Shown here piece by piece: positions 1-6,370 of a DNA stretch of 6,380 nt (positions are counted from its first letter, which is position 1; every line of letters begins with the position of its first letter). The DNA is from Verrucomicrobiota bacterium. GTDB lineage: Bacteria > Verrucomicrobiota > Verrucomicrobiia > Limisphaerales > SXQI01. Where the stretch lies: contig WBXJ01000166.1 in NCBI GenBank assembly GCA_008933045.1, positions 1 to 6,380 of the forward strand, written 5' to 3'. The position numbers and the translations under genes are program-made. Under the pieces are notes generated by a model, which searched no databases, had not been told where the DNA came from, and saw only the letters and a list, made by a program, of their open reading frames with translations.

Positions 1-839
1 AGAGTATTTGCATTGATACCCCAGTCGTCGTGATGGAATCGATAGCTTCCTTCAAATGCGGATTTGAGGGTCGGAAAAGCCTGCTGCAGTGACAGATAGA
101 CCACTTCGCGCTGTTTGTGATTGGGTCTATTCTCTGGTCTTCCGGTGTAAGGCCCGCCAAAATAAGGAAAGTCTTGAAAGAGCACTCGCTTGTAGGGGTC
201 GCTGAGATATCCTTCGGAATACCCAATCGTCAAATTCATGCCTACGACGGTTTTTTGACCGAGGAGTTGCGTGAAACCGATCAGGAAGTCGGTGCTGTTT
301 TTGCGCAACGGTGTTGTGATTTCGGGAGATTCGGGTGTGGCCTGGCCGTCGTTCGGTAGGATGTGATCGAATGAATGGCCAACGCCCCAAGTCACGGTGG
401 TGTTCTTGTCGTTAAATTCGATCGAATGTGAAAAAGCGGTCCCCAGTGACTTGTAGTCCGACTCAAGGCTGTATGAAAGTTGCGGACTGAAAGAGTGATT
501 CCCAATCTTTATCTTGGGTTCGATAAACCCAGCACGGCGAATATCTTCGATCGTGACTTGGCGGCCCAGAGTTTCACCTGCAGCGGGAGGGGTTCCAGTC
601 GGAGTCGCGCCGGAAATTCCATCGTAAATATAATTGCCTTTCAGGGAGAGCCATGGCTTTAAATCGGATTCAAAAAATACTCCATGCGTGCGGATGTGGA
701 TGCGTCCATTATCCTCGGCATAATCTTCGTAGCGATAGTCAACATGATCCTCGGCGTGACTGCGTAGGAAGGGAAGGAGGCAGAAGCTGACCGCAAGCGA
801 CGATCGAGTGAAACGGGGTAAGTTTTGGCGGTTCTTCAT
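1..839 (-). CDS. DUF3570-type outer-membrane beta-barrel protein, 5' part only
   Basis: The frame is open from ATG at 839-837 to the window edge (279 codons, no stop), so the C-terminal part lies outside. The product starts with a signal peptide: basic n-region MKNRQNLPRFTR, hydrophobic SSLAVSFCLLPFL, likely cleavage after SHA. Next comes YRYEDYAEDNGRI, then alternating-polarity strands and the motif DGISGATPTGTPP, which I recognise from DUF3570 proteins. Near the edge are GYLSDPYKRV, a Pro/Arg-rich loop (GRPENRPNHKQRE) and YRFHHDDWGINANTL, also typical of the family. DUF3570 proteins are predicted outer-membrane barrels of unknown function, often encoded with a DUF4266 lipoprotein, a thioredoxin-like protein and an ApbE flavin transferase. 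No DUF4266 gene lies upstream here; the upstream neighbour is the ATE-like gene 139 bp away. Whether it joins that operon is unclear. No Shine-Dalgarno is visible. The family call comes from motif recall; a generic porin-like barrel is the alternative. Confidence 0.75.
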   Translation of the reverse strand, partial: MKNRQNLPRFTRSSLAVSFCLLPFLRSHAEDHVDYRYEDYAEDNGRIHIRTHGVFFESDLKPWLSLKGNYIYDGISGATPTGTPPAAGETLGRQVTIEDIRRAGFIEPKIKIGNHSFSPQLSYSLESDYKSLGTAFSHSIEFNDKNTTVTWGVGHSFDHILPNDGQATPESPEITTPLRKNSTDFLIGFTQLLGQKTVVGMNLTIGYSEGYLSDPYKRVLFQDFPYFGGPYTGRPENRPNHKQREVVYLSLQQAFPTLKSAFEGSYRFHHDDWGINANT

Positions 840-978
840 AGGCTGAGGCAATAATCAGTCAGATTCGAGGCGTTGGGGTCAACTGAACAACGGCTTTCAA
901 TTTCTCGCTTGGCTTTAAATCAAACACAATTTTGTGCGGATCGCAACTTGAATGGATTTTCGCCCGCCCGCTGTTTTA

Positions 979-1794
979 TCAGACGGTTTCATCATCGAAT
1001 TGAATCTTGAAGGTGCTTCCTTGTGTCAATTTTGGCAGGTTCGCATTGTGGAATTTTTCCAAATAATCTTCAGTCTCCAACAGGTGCCGAGTCACGGGGT
1101 TTTGATCGCGTTCGATCAAGTATTTTAGCTCCTTGAGGTTTGTGGACCAAGTAAAGCCATTGAAGAATTCGCTTCCTAAAAACTGAGCTTTATAGAGGGC
1201 GTTTGCGGAGTAACAAGTTCCGAGATACAAATGTTGAAACCCTTTCCGAGCGAGCATTTCGACCGCCGATGTCATCATGTACATTCCGAGATTACGTGGG
1301 TAATAGTTTAAATCGTAAAATGCGTAGTAGTAGTAGCTGAGGGACGGTGATTCGAGGTAAAGCGTGACGATTCCCACCTCTGACTGGGTAGATTCGTCGA
1401 TGAGCAAGAGGATATGAGAAACGATTTTTGATTGGAAAAGTTTTTCGAGCCGCTCGTGCGTCATCACATCACGACCGTATTTGATATCAGCGTAGTTTTT
1501 ATAAAAATCACGTCGCTGTGTGGTGAGTTCAAAATCCTTTCTCGGAATTAACGTGACGCTAATCCCCGCTCCTTTCCGAAGGATACGCCTATTTTCTGAT
1601 GAAGGTTTAAATTGAGACAGATCGACTCGGATTTGGCGGCAAAGGTAAAAACGATCGAGTTGAGAGGAACTAGGGAGGAAGCCGCGTGAGAAAATAGCAG
1701 CGGTTTTCTCGCCTTTTTCTGGGAAGGCCCAGATCGCGTAGGGGAAAATATAATTCGCGTAATCCGACCGGGCTTCAGAAAAAAGAAGTTTCAT
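979..1794 (-). CDS. Arginyl/leucyl-tRNA-protein transferase-like (ATE/Bpt-type GNAT) protein
   Basis: This 271-residue protein resembles aminoacyl-tRNA-protein transferases, which move Arg or Leu from tRNA to a protein N-terminus. Residues about 37-73 (GFLP...LCRQIRVDLSQFKPS..NRRILRK) match the linker that follows the N-terminal domain in ATE1/Bpt. Residues about 95-233 form the PF04377-like GNAT core, with RRDFYKNYADIKYG, YYYYAFYDLNYYPRNLGMYMM and HLYLGTCYSANALYKAQF. The last corresponds to the YLGYxI...MxYKxxF element of R-transferases. The N-terminal part is odd: canonical enzymes have several conserved cysteines there that bind an Fe-S cluster or metal, and here only C52 remains near that position. 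No signal peptide or membrane segment is seen, so it is probably cytoplasmic. Its ATG overlaps the alr stop as ATGA, pointing to translational coupling. It ends with tandem in-frame stops, TGA TAA. It could be a true N-degron transferase, a transferase for another acceptor, or a generic acetyltransferase. The fold call is fairly firm; the substrate is unknown. Confidence 0.75.
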   Translation of the reverse strand: MKLLFSEARSDYANYIFPYAIWAFPEKGEKTAAIFSRGFLPSSSQLDRFYLCRQIRVDLSQFKPSSENRRILRKGAGISVTLIPRKDFELTTQRRDFYKNYADIKYGRDVMTHERLEKLFQSKIVSHILLLIDESTQSEVGIVTLYLESPSLSYYYYAFYDLNYYPRNLGMYMMTSAVEMLARKGFQHLYLGTCYSANALYKAQFLGSEFFNGFTWSTNLKELKYLIERDQNPVTRHLLETEDYLEKFHNANLPKLTQGSTFKIQFDDETV

Positions 1795-2975
1795 AAGGGA
1801 TCAGAATTTGAACCGTGGGTTGCAGTGCGAGGTTCTGAATTAACAATGATGCGAGGCAATCGATTCCTCCACGCGCACAGTTGATCGTAGGACACACTGT
1901 GACGAAGCGCGGCGAGGTCGTGGACAGAGATTTCGACTTGCCCTTGACGACCCATGATGACCACCTCGTCCCACAATTGAATGTCGTGGATATCAGTCAC
2001 ATCCACCGTGATTGCGTCCATGGATACGCCACCGACTAGGGGAGCTTTTTTTCCTCGGATGAGCACATGGCCTTCGTTGCGCACTCGAGGGAAGCCATCG
2101 CCGTATCCCAATGGTAGCACCGCAATGCGGCGAGGACACGAGGCTGTGTAACGCATGCCATAGCCAACGCTGTCTCCCGAGGTGAGGTTTTGAAGTAGTG
2201 CGACTTTTGTTTTCACGGTCATGACAGGCTCCAATCCGTGGATCCTGCGCACGACAGTCGATGGATAAATTCCCAGCGGGAGTAATCCAATCCGGACTAA
2301 ATCAAAATGCGCTTCCGGCAGATCAAGAAAACCACCGCTGTTGCAATGATGCCGGTAGCGGACTTGGATTTGGCGGAGAGCAAGCCAATCGAGCACTGTC
2401 CGAAAGTTGCTCAGTTGAAAATGAGCGAACGATTTGTCGAGCTCGTCCGACATGCTGAAATGGCTCATGACTCCTTCGAGTTCCAAAAATGGGTGCGCGA
2501 GAATTTTCTCAATCAACGCGGGTGCTTCGTCCCACCGGATTCCGTAACGATTCATGCCGGTGTTGATTTTCAGATGGACGGGAACAACACGGTTTTGTCG
2601 CTGGGCCTCTGCCCCGAGTTGATCGACTAGCCCGATGTCATTGACACAACAAGTCAGCCTATGTTCCACACAGCTGGCGATCTCATCCGGTTGTCGCTGG
2701 CCTAGCAGAAGCATTGGTGTTGTGACGCCTGCCAGTCGCAAATCCAACGCCTCTGTCAGTGTGACGAGCACAAGAAATTTAACTCCAAATTCCGCAGCGA
2801 TTTGAGCAGAGAGGAAGGCTCCGTGTCCGTAAGCATTGTCCTTCAGAACCGCCGCGATGCCCACGCTGGCGTTTTTCTCCTGTGCGATTAAGGCATGATT
2901 CTGTCTGAGAGCTGATTCATTGATCTCGATCCATGCGGGACGCTGGAGCGGGGGGCGTGAAGTGGCGTCTGACAT
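1791..2975 (-). CDS. alr: Alanine racemase (PLP-dependent)
   Basis: The enzyme interconverts L- and D-alanine in the cytoplasm, mainly to supply D-Ala for peptidoglycan. At 394 residues it is near the usual family length of 360-390. The N-terminal TIM barrel carries the PLP lysine K45 in AAVLKDNAYGHG, R143 in KINTGMNRYG and the phosphate/pyridine-contact arginine R228 in DLVRIGLLPLG. The C-terminal beta domain has the catalytic tyrosine Y272 in SVGYGMRYTA, then LPLGYGDGFPR, GGVSMDAITVDVTD and SVSYDQLCAWRNRLPR (Y363). I chose ATG at 2975-2973 because the alanine-racemase homology begins soon after it (RPAWIEINESALRQN). The same frame stays open upstream to 3266, but that part is the coding region of the ligase read out of frame and is Arg/His/Ser-rich. 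The start is 22 bp after the ligase stop, and the stop overlaps the next gene as ATGA. One small difference is CNSGGF where many homologues have ANSAA. A broad-specificity amino-acid racemase is the main alternative. Confidence 0.95.
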   Translation of the reverse strand: MSDATSRPPLQRPAWIEINESALRQNHALIAQEKNASVGIAAVLKDNAYGHGAFLSAQIAAEFGVKFLVLVTLTEALDLRLAGVTTPMLLLGQRQPDEIASCVEHRLTCCVNDIGLVDQLGAEAQRQNRVVPVHLKINTGMNRYGIRWDEAPALIEKILAHPFLELEGVMSHFSMSDELDKSFAHFQLSNFRTVLDWLALRQIQVRYRHHCNSGGFLDLPEAHFDLVRIGLLPLGIYPSTVVRRIHGLEPVMTVKTKVALLQNLTSGDSVGYGMRYTASCPRRIAVLPLGYGDGFPRVRNEGHVLIRGKKAPLVGGVSMDAITVDVTDIHDIQLWDEVVIMGRQGQVEISVHDLAALRHSVSYDQLCAWRNRLPRIIVNSEPRTATHGSNSDPL

Positions 2976-2998
2976 CGTGTTTGAAAATGGAAACCGCG

Positions 2999-4360
2999 TT
3001 AGAGGGATGGGCGAGAAAAGTCGGTGATGGTGTCCCCAACCTGGTCTGGATTGGGGTGTGATAATGCTGAGAAGTGTCCCTGACAAGTTAACGGTGCACC
3101 GATATCCGTGCGGTAGTAACTCCCGAGACAGTGCAAGCGGCGAATGTTGGCGTATGCCTTTTGAATGCTGGCACCGAGAGTGCGTTCCCTCGCGACGACA
3201 TCGGCGATGCGATGGCCGGTGACGTAAAGTTGGTTGGGCGATCGTTCCGTGACCTCGTTCCACCACAAATCACAATCCAATTCTTCCTGAATACGGATGG
3301 GGAATTGTGGCCCTACCAGCTCGGTGTAAGGGTAGCCTTGGCCTGCTAGGGTGATGGAACAAGCAAATGGTTTCTCCGTGTGGAATTCGATCTTTATAGG
3401 CTCATTCCTAGCCGTGGCGAGAAGGGTGCGAAAAGGATCCTTCAAAAGTCGGAGGATCACCGGTCCGCAGGTCACACCAAGTCGGACATTGTATTCGAGA
3501 GCAGACCAACCCTGAGGCGTGCGGATGGCTGTGATCTGAACAGGCCCATGAAAGTTGGTTTCACGAAACCAGGGGAGCAATGGGTGAAGAAAAGTCTTGG
3601 CGAGGCCGTAACGATCTTCTGGATCGAGCTCCACCAATCCTCCCAGCGGAGCCCCAGCCACAATGCCCATGTTACCAGCAAACGCCCGCTTGTATTCCTG
3701 ATTACTGATCAGTGAATGGATTTCCCCGCCAGTGACTAAGGCGATATGTCCCAGCTCTGCTCGCCCCAGAAACTCCTGTAAAAAAACGCCTTCACGGTAA
3801 TCAAGTCGGGGCAGCCACGTTTCTGTTTCCTCTGCGGTTTCACAAACGATGGTGTGGATCGGGCTGCTGGGTGAGCATAATGGGTTCTTGATGACAAAAC
3901 CTCGACGATCATTGCGCAGAATCGAAATTGCGTCACCCAGAGTGGGTGCAAAATACGATTTCGGAAACGGAACTCCGAGCCGTTGGCAAAGGCGTCGGGC
4001 GTAATCGCGATCCCGCTCAAGCAACAATGCCTCTCCGGTAGGACAGAGTAGGGGAATCCCCGACCGCAAAAGCTCCGGAGCCCAAGGTTGCTGCGCCCAG
4101 TCGATCGATTGGGGGATAATCAGATCGGGTTTTTGTTGATCAAAAATCTCTAGAGCATTGGGAGTGGTAGAACTATCAAAAACTTGACCCACTTGTTGGG
4201 GGCCAAAATGCGCGTAAGGGCGAGTTAAGTAAGTCGATACATTGCATCCGTTTTCTTTGAAAACGCTTAAAATGCCTTGAGAAAATGATCCCACACCCAA
4301 AACCATGACCGAGTCAGGCTGGGAGAGAGTCTCTGTGTTTGGCGTCGAAACAGGTCGCAC
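2999..4360 (-). CDS. Divergent PurD/GARS-like ATP-grasp ligase
   Basis: At 453 residues this is close to phosphoribosylamine-glycine ligase (PurD, about 430), which joins glycine to phosphoribosylamine using ATP. Domain order follows PurD. Residues 18-110 are a Rossmann-like N domain (VMVLGVGSFSQG; PDLIIPQ). About 115-315 is ATP-grasp, with FVIKN (K158), FLQEFLGRAE, SNQEYKRAFAGNMGIVAG and ALEYNVRLG (metal ligands E289 and N291). About 325-425 is the GARS C-domain (ITLAGQGYPY, IADVVARERTLGASIQKAYANIRRLH, YYRTDIG). It departs from PurD at key sites: SFSQGI replaces GREHA, LCSPSSPIHT replaces the glycine-rich GLAAGKGV loop, and GVTCGP replaces GDPETQ. A changed substrate or altered activity is therefore likely. 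The first possible start is GTG at 4360, directly after an in-frame TGA; ATG at 4306 (residue 19) would begin right at beta-strand 1 and is also plausible. Neither has a Shine-Dalgarno. It is the first gene of the operon with alr. Family placement is firm; function is unknown. Confidence 0.85.
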   Translation of the reverse strand: MRPVSTPNTETLSQPDSVMVLGVGSFSQGILSVFKENGCNVSTYLTRPYAHFGPQQVGQVFDSSTTPNALEIFDQQKPDLIIPQSIDWAQQPWAPELLRSGIPLLCPTGEALLLERDRDYARRLCQRLGVPFPKSYFAPTLGDAISILRNDRRGFVIKNPLCSPSSPIHTIVCETAEETETWLPRLDYREGVFLQEFLGRAELGHIALVTGGEIHSLISNQEYKRAFAGNMGIVAGAPLGGLVELDPEDRYGLAKTFLHPLLPWFRETNFHGPVQITAIRTPQGWSALEYNVRLGVTCGPVILRLLKDPFRTLLATARNEPIKIEFHTEKPFACSITLAGQGYPYTELVGPQFPIRIQEELDCDLWWNEVTERSPNQLYVTGHRIADVVARERTLGASIQKAYANIRRLHCLGSYYRTDIGAPLTCQGHFSALSHPNPDQVGDTITDFSRPSL

Positions 4361-4397
4361 TCACGCCATTAAATCTGTCACGCGCACGAACGCAAAC

Positions 4398-4426
4398 CAA
4401 TGTTGTAAACATGTTTTAGCACATTG
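4398..4426. promoter_or_regulatory. 29-bp interrupted dyad in the divergent intergenic region
   Basis: The outer arms CAATGT (4398-4403) and ACATTG (4421-4426) are perfect inverted repeats. After two unpaired bases on each side, inner arms TAAA (4406-4409) and TTTA (4415-4418) pair in the same register, giving 10 of 12 symmetric positions. A 10-bp palindrome AAACATGTTT (4407-4416) sits half a base off the same centre. It lies 38 bp upstream of the ligase GTG and about 70 bp upstream of the phosphatase -35. This is the shape of an operator for a dimeric regulator, though it could also fold as an RNA hairpin in a leader. The function is inferred. Confidence 0.45.
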
Positions 4427-4483
4427 AGGCTCCACAGCGAACCCAGAGGAAAAAACAAGCAGTGAAGATTGTTGCTGAAATGT

Positions 4484-4495
4484 CACGGAACCGTG
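4484..4495. promoter_or_regulatory. Small dyad CACGG-AA-CCGTG abutting the phosphatase -35
   Basis: Perfect 5-bp arms with a 2-bp spacer end three bases before the proposed -35 hexamer, a position where an activator or repressor could bind. Dyads of this size are expected a few times by chance in a window this long, so only the location gives it weight. Confidence 0.2.
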
Positions 4496-4497
4496 CG

Positions 4498-4525
4498 TTG
4501 AATATGGCGGAGAGCACTGTATAAA
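4498..4525 (+). promoter_or_regulatory. Putative sigma70-type promoter of the phosphatase gene
   Basis: TTGAAT at 4498-4503 (4 of 6 to TTGACA) and TATAAA at 4520-4525 (5 of 6 to TATAAT) are separated by 16 bp. Transcription would start near 4532, giving a leader of about 45 nt before the ATG at 4577. It is the best promoter match I see in the divergent region. I found no equally good one for the minus-strand operon. Confidence 0.55.
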
Positions 4526-4534
4526 GAGGCTTGC

Positions 4535-4557
4535 GTCTTAGGGAGTTTTCCTAAGGC
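4535..4557 (+). promoter_or_regulatory. Hairpin in the 5' leader of the phosphatase mRNA
   Basis: CTTAGG (4537-4542) and CCTAAG (4550-4555) are perfect inverted repeats around a 7-nt loop, GAGTTTT. One G-U and one G-C pair extend the stem to 8 bp. It lies between the proposed transcription start and the start codon, with its 3' end 19 nt before the ATG. It may affect mRNA stability or translation. It has no U-tract after it, so it is not a typical attenuator. Confidence 0.35.
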
Positions 4558-4576
4558 TGTAGATCGTTCCACTAAA

Positions 4577-6199
4577 ATGACAAAATTTAATCAAGTTTTC
4601 TGGGTGCTGGTCGCTTGGCTAGGTTTGAGCGTCTTACCCGCTCATGCTCAGGCGCCGAAGCTCGTGGTGGCGATTGTGGTGGATCAATTGCGCTATGATT
4701 ATTTGGAACGCTTTGAGCCCCATTTTTCCACTAACGGGTTCAGGCTATTGATGGAGCGTGGGGCTTTCATGACTTTTGGTCGTTACAATTATGTCCCGAC
4801 GGTCACGGGGCCTGGTCACGCGAGTTATTTGAGCGGTGGAGGGCCAGCGATGCACGGCATCATGGGGAATAGTTGGTTTGATAAAAAGACACGCCAAGAT
4901 GTCTCCTGCGTCTCGGATTCAAAGGTGCAAAGCGTGGGCACCACCAACTCTTCCGGCAAAGCTTCGCCGCACCGCTTTATCGGGGCGACGATGGCTGATC
5001 AAATGCGGTTGCATTTTGGTTCAAAAGTCATCAGTGCCTCGATTAAGGACAGGGGATCGATCCTAGCGGCTGGAAAAAAGCCGGCGGGTGCCTACTGGTA
5101 TGATGCTGATACAGGCCGTTTTGTAACGAGTTCATATTACATGCAGGACTTGCCGAGTTGGGTGAAGGAATTCAATAACCGCCAACTTCCCCAGAGCTAT
5201 GAGGGTCGGGTTTGGGAGCGGTTACTGCCCGAGGACAGCTATCATTATAGTGATCAAGGTATCGGGGAGGGTCGGCTTCAAGGCGAGACGAATACAGTCT
5301 TCAATCACATTGTGGCAGTCTCAACCAATGGCTTTGATACGTTTTATTCCACGCCTTTCGGGGATCATTTAACCACAGAATTGGGTCTCGCCGCACTCAA
5401 GGGAGAAGCATTGGGTCAAGGTCAGCATCCAGACCTGCTTTGTTTGTCGTTTTCATCATTAGATGGCTGTGGTCACATCTTTGGCCCTTACTCCCACGAG
5501 ATTCAGGACATGGTGGTTCGGTTGGATCGCCAGTTGGAAAGGCTATTCAATCATTTGGAGCAAACAATAGGCATGGACAACGTGACTGTCGTCCTTACCT
5601 CTGATCACGGTGTGGCTCCCACGCCTGAATTTGCTAAAGCCATGGGTTTGAACGGTACGAGAGAGGGCGGTAACTTCATGACGGATTTAATGGCTCGGAT
5701 GGATCAAGAATACGGTGCGGGAAAGTATTTTCTGAGTCCGAGTTTGTCCTATGGAAACATTTTCTTGAACTACCAAACTTTGAAGGAGAAGCAACTGGCT
5801 CCAACGGCGGTGATGTCTTTTATTCGTGATTACGCCCTGAGCACCGGTTTCTACCAAGCGTGCTACACTCGCGAGCAACTGCTCGACGGGCGCGTCTCGG
5901 GTTGGATTGGTCAATGTGTCCTCAACGGTTTTAACGCGGAACGCAGTGGAGACCTAGTCCTTGTGAACAAGCCGTTCGCGATTCCCGGCAGTTCAAAAAC
6001 GGGGACAACTCATGGCTCGCCCTACTCCTATGATTCGCATGTCCCGATTCTTTTCTATGGGAAAGCATTCAAGCCGGGTCGTTATGCTGATGAGTTTTAC
6101 ATCACCGACATCGCCGCGACGCTGGCTTCGGCCCTACGAATCGAAGGGCCACCGGGATCAATCGGTAAACCCTGCGTGCGAATCCTTGCGACACCCTAA
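4577..6199 (+). CDS. Secreted PafA-type alkaline phosphatase
   Basis: The 540-residue product belongs to the alkaline phosphatase superfamily and most resembles PafA, a periplasmic phosphate monoesterase with two Zn ions. A signal peptide is clear: MTKF, a hydrophobic stretch VFWVLVAWLGLSVLP, likely cleavage after AHA at residue 24. Every expected active-site residue is present. D36 is in VVDQLRYD, nucleophile T77 in TVTGPGH, N98 in MGNSWFD, and K157 and R159 in SIKDRGS. D296 and H300 are in SSLDGCGH, D343 and H344 in LTSDHG, and H479 in TTHGSPY. The Asn/Lys/Arg set is what separates PafA-like monoesterases from NPP-type diesterases, and the spacing matches PafA closely. It probably releases phosphate from organic esters in the periplasm. 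The ATG follows ACTAAA with no Shine-Dalgarno and suits the signal peptide start. The gene is divergent from the ligase operon and is followed by a tRNA; no second Pho-type repeat was found upstream. The stop TAA lies in the loop of a small hairpin, CACCC-TAA-GGGTG. Confidence 0.93.
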   Translation: MTKFNQVFWVLVAWLGLSVLPAHAQAPKLVVAIVVDQLRYDYLERFEPHFSTNGFRLLMERGAFMTFGRYNYVPTVTGPGHASYLSGGGPAMHGIMGNSWFDKKTRQDVSCVSDSKVQSVGTTNSSGKASPHRFIGATMADQMRLHFGSKVISASIKDRGSILAAGKKPAGAYWYDADTGRFVTSSYYMQDLPSWVKEFNNRQLPQSYEGRVWERLLPEDSYHYSDQGIGEGRLQGETNTVFNHIVAVSTNGFDTFYSTPFGDHLTTELGLAALKGEALGQGQHPDLLCLSFSSLDGCGHIFGPYSHEIQDMVVRLDRQLERLFNHLEQTIGMDNVTVVLTSDHGVAPTPEFAKAMGLNGTREGGNFMTDLMARMDQEYGAGKYFLSPSLSYGNIFLNYQTLKEKQLAPTAVMSFIRDYALSTGFYQACYTREQLLDGRVSGWIGQCVLNGFNAERSGDLVLVNKPFAIPGSSKTGTTHGSPYSYDSHVPILFYGKAFKPGRYADEFYITDIAATLASALRIEGPPGSIGKPCVRILATP

Positions 6200-6267
6200 G
6201 GGTGCGTTGCGAAAAACTTTAGGTTTTGCATTGCAGACCGAGGCTGAGTCAGAGATAGTCTGGTTAA

Positions 6268-6284
6268 GGGAGTAATCTACTCCC
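6268..6284 (+). terminator. Possible terminator hairpin after the phosphatase gene
   Basis: GGGAGTA (6268-6274) and TACTCCC (6278-6284) form a perfect 7-bp stem with a 3-nt ATC loop, 69 bases past the stop codon and 8 bases before the tRNA. Only CTT follows, with no real U-tract, so it is a weak intrinsic terminator at best. It could instead be an mRNA 3'-end or processing structure between the phosphatase and the tRNA. Confidence 0.35.
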
Positions 6285-6292
6285 CTTCGTGA

Positions 6293-6370
6293 CGGAGCGT
6301 AGCTCAGCCTGGCTAGAGCACTTGGTTTGGGACCAAGACGTCGCAGGTTCGAATCCTGTCGCTCCGACCA
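6293..6370 (+). tRNA. trnP: tRNA-Pro (anticodon UGG)
   Basis: A complete 78-nt cloverleaf. The acceptor stem CGGAGCG pairs with CGCTCCG, followed by discriminator A and an encoded CCA. The D arm is GCTC/GAGC. The anticodon stem CTTGG/CCAAG encloses loop TTTGGGA with anticodon TGG, which decodes proline CCN codons. A 5-nt variable loop precedes the T arm GCAGG-TTCGAAT-CCTGT, which has one G-U pair. It lies 93 bp after the phosphatase stop on the same strand. The window ends ten bases later, so whether further tRNAs follow cannot be seen. Confidence 0.97.

Noticed and set aside
117..662. Plus-strand ORFs at 117-359 and 480-662
   Set aside because: Both lie antisense to the DUF3570 gene, have no start signals and no recognisable protein features.
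925..936. Dyad CACAA-TT-TTGTG upstream of the DUF3570 gene, similar in layout to CACGG-AA-CCGTG near the phosphatase promoter
   Set aside because: Five-base arms with a 2-bp spacer are expected several times in 6.4 kb, and the two sites share only CAC and GTG ends. No promoter is convincing next to this copy.
2976..3266. Upstream extension of the alanine racemase reading frame by 97 codons
   Set aside because: It lies wholly within the intergenic gap and the 3' end of the ligase gene in another frame, is Arg/His/Ser-rich, and precedes the clear alanine-racemase homology start at 2975. It is an overlap artefact.
3131..3715. Plus-strand ORFs antisense to the ligase gene (3131-3349 and 3380-3715)
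   Set aside because: They are shadows of a well-supported gene with GARS domain homology across the whole stretch.
4375..4381. CTGTCAC resembling a PhoB half-site upstream of the phosphatase
   Set aside because: A Pho box needs a second direct repeat 11 bp away and none is present. A second TGTCACG at 4481-4487 is 105 bp away, too far for one box.
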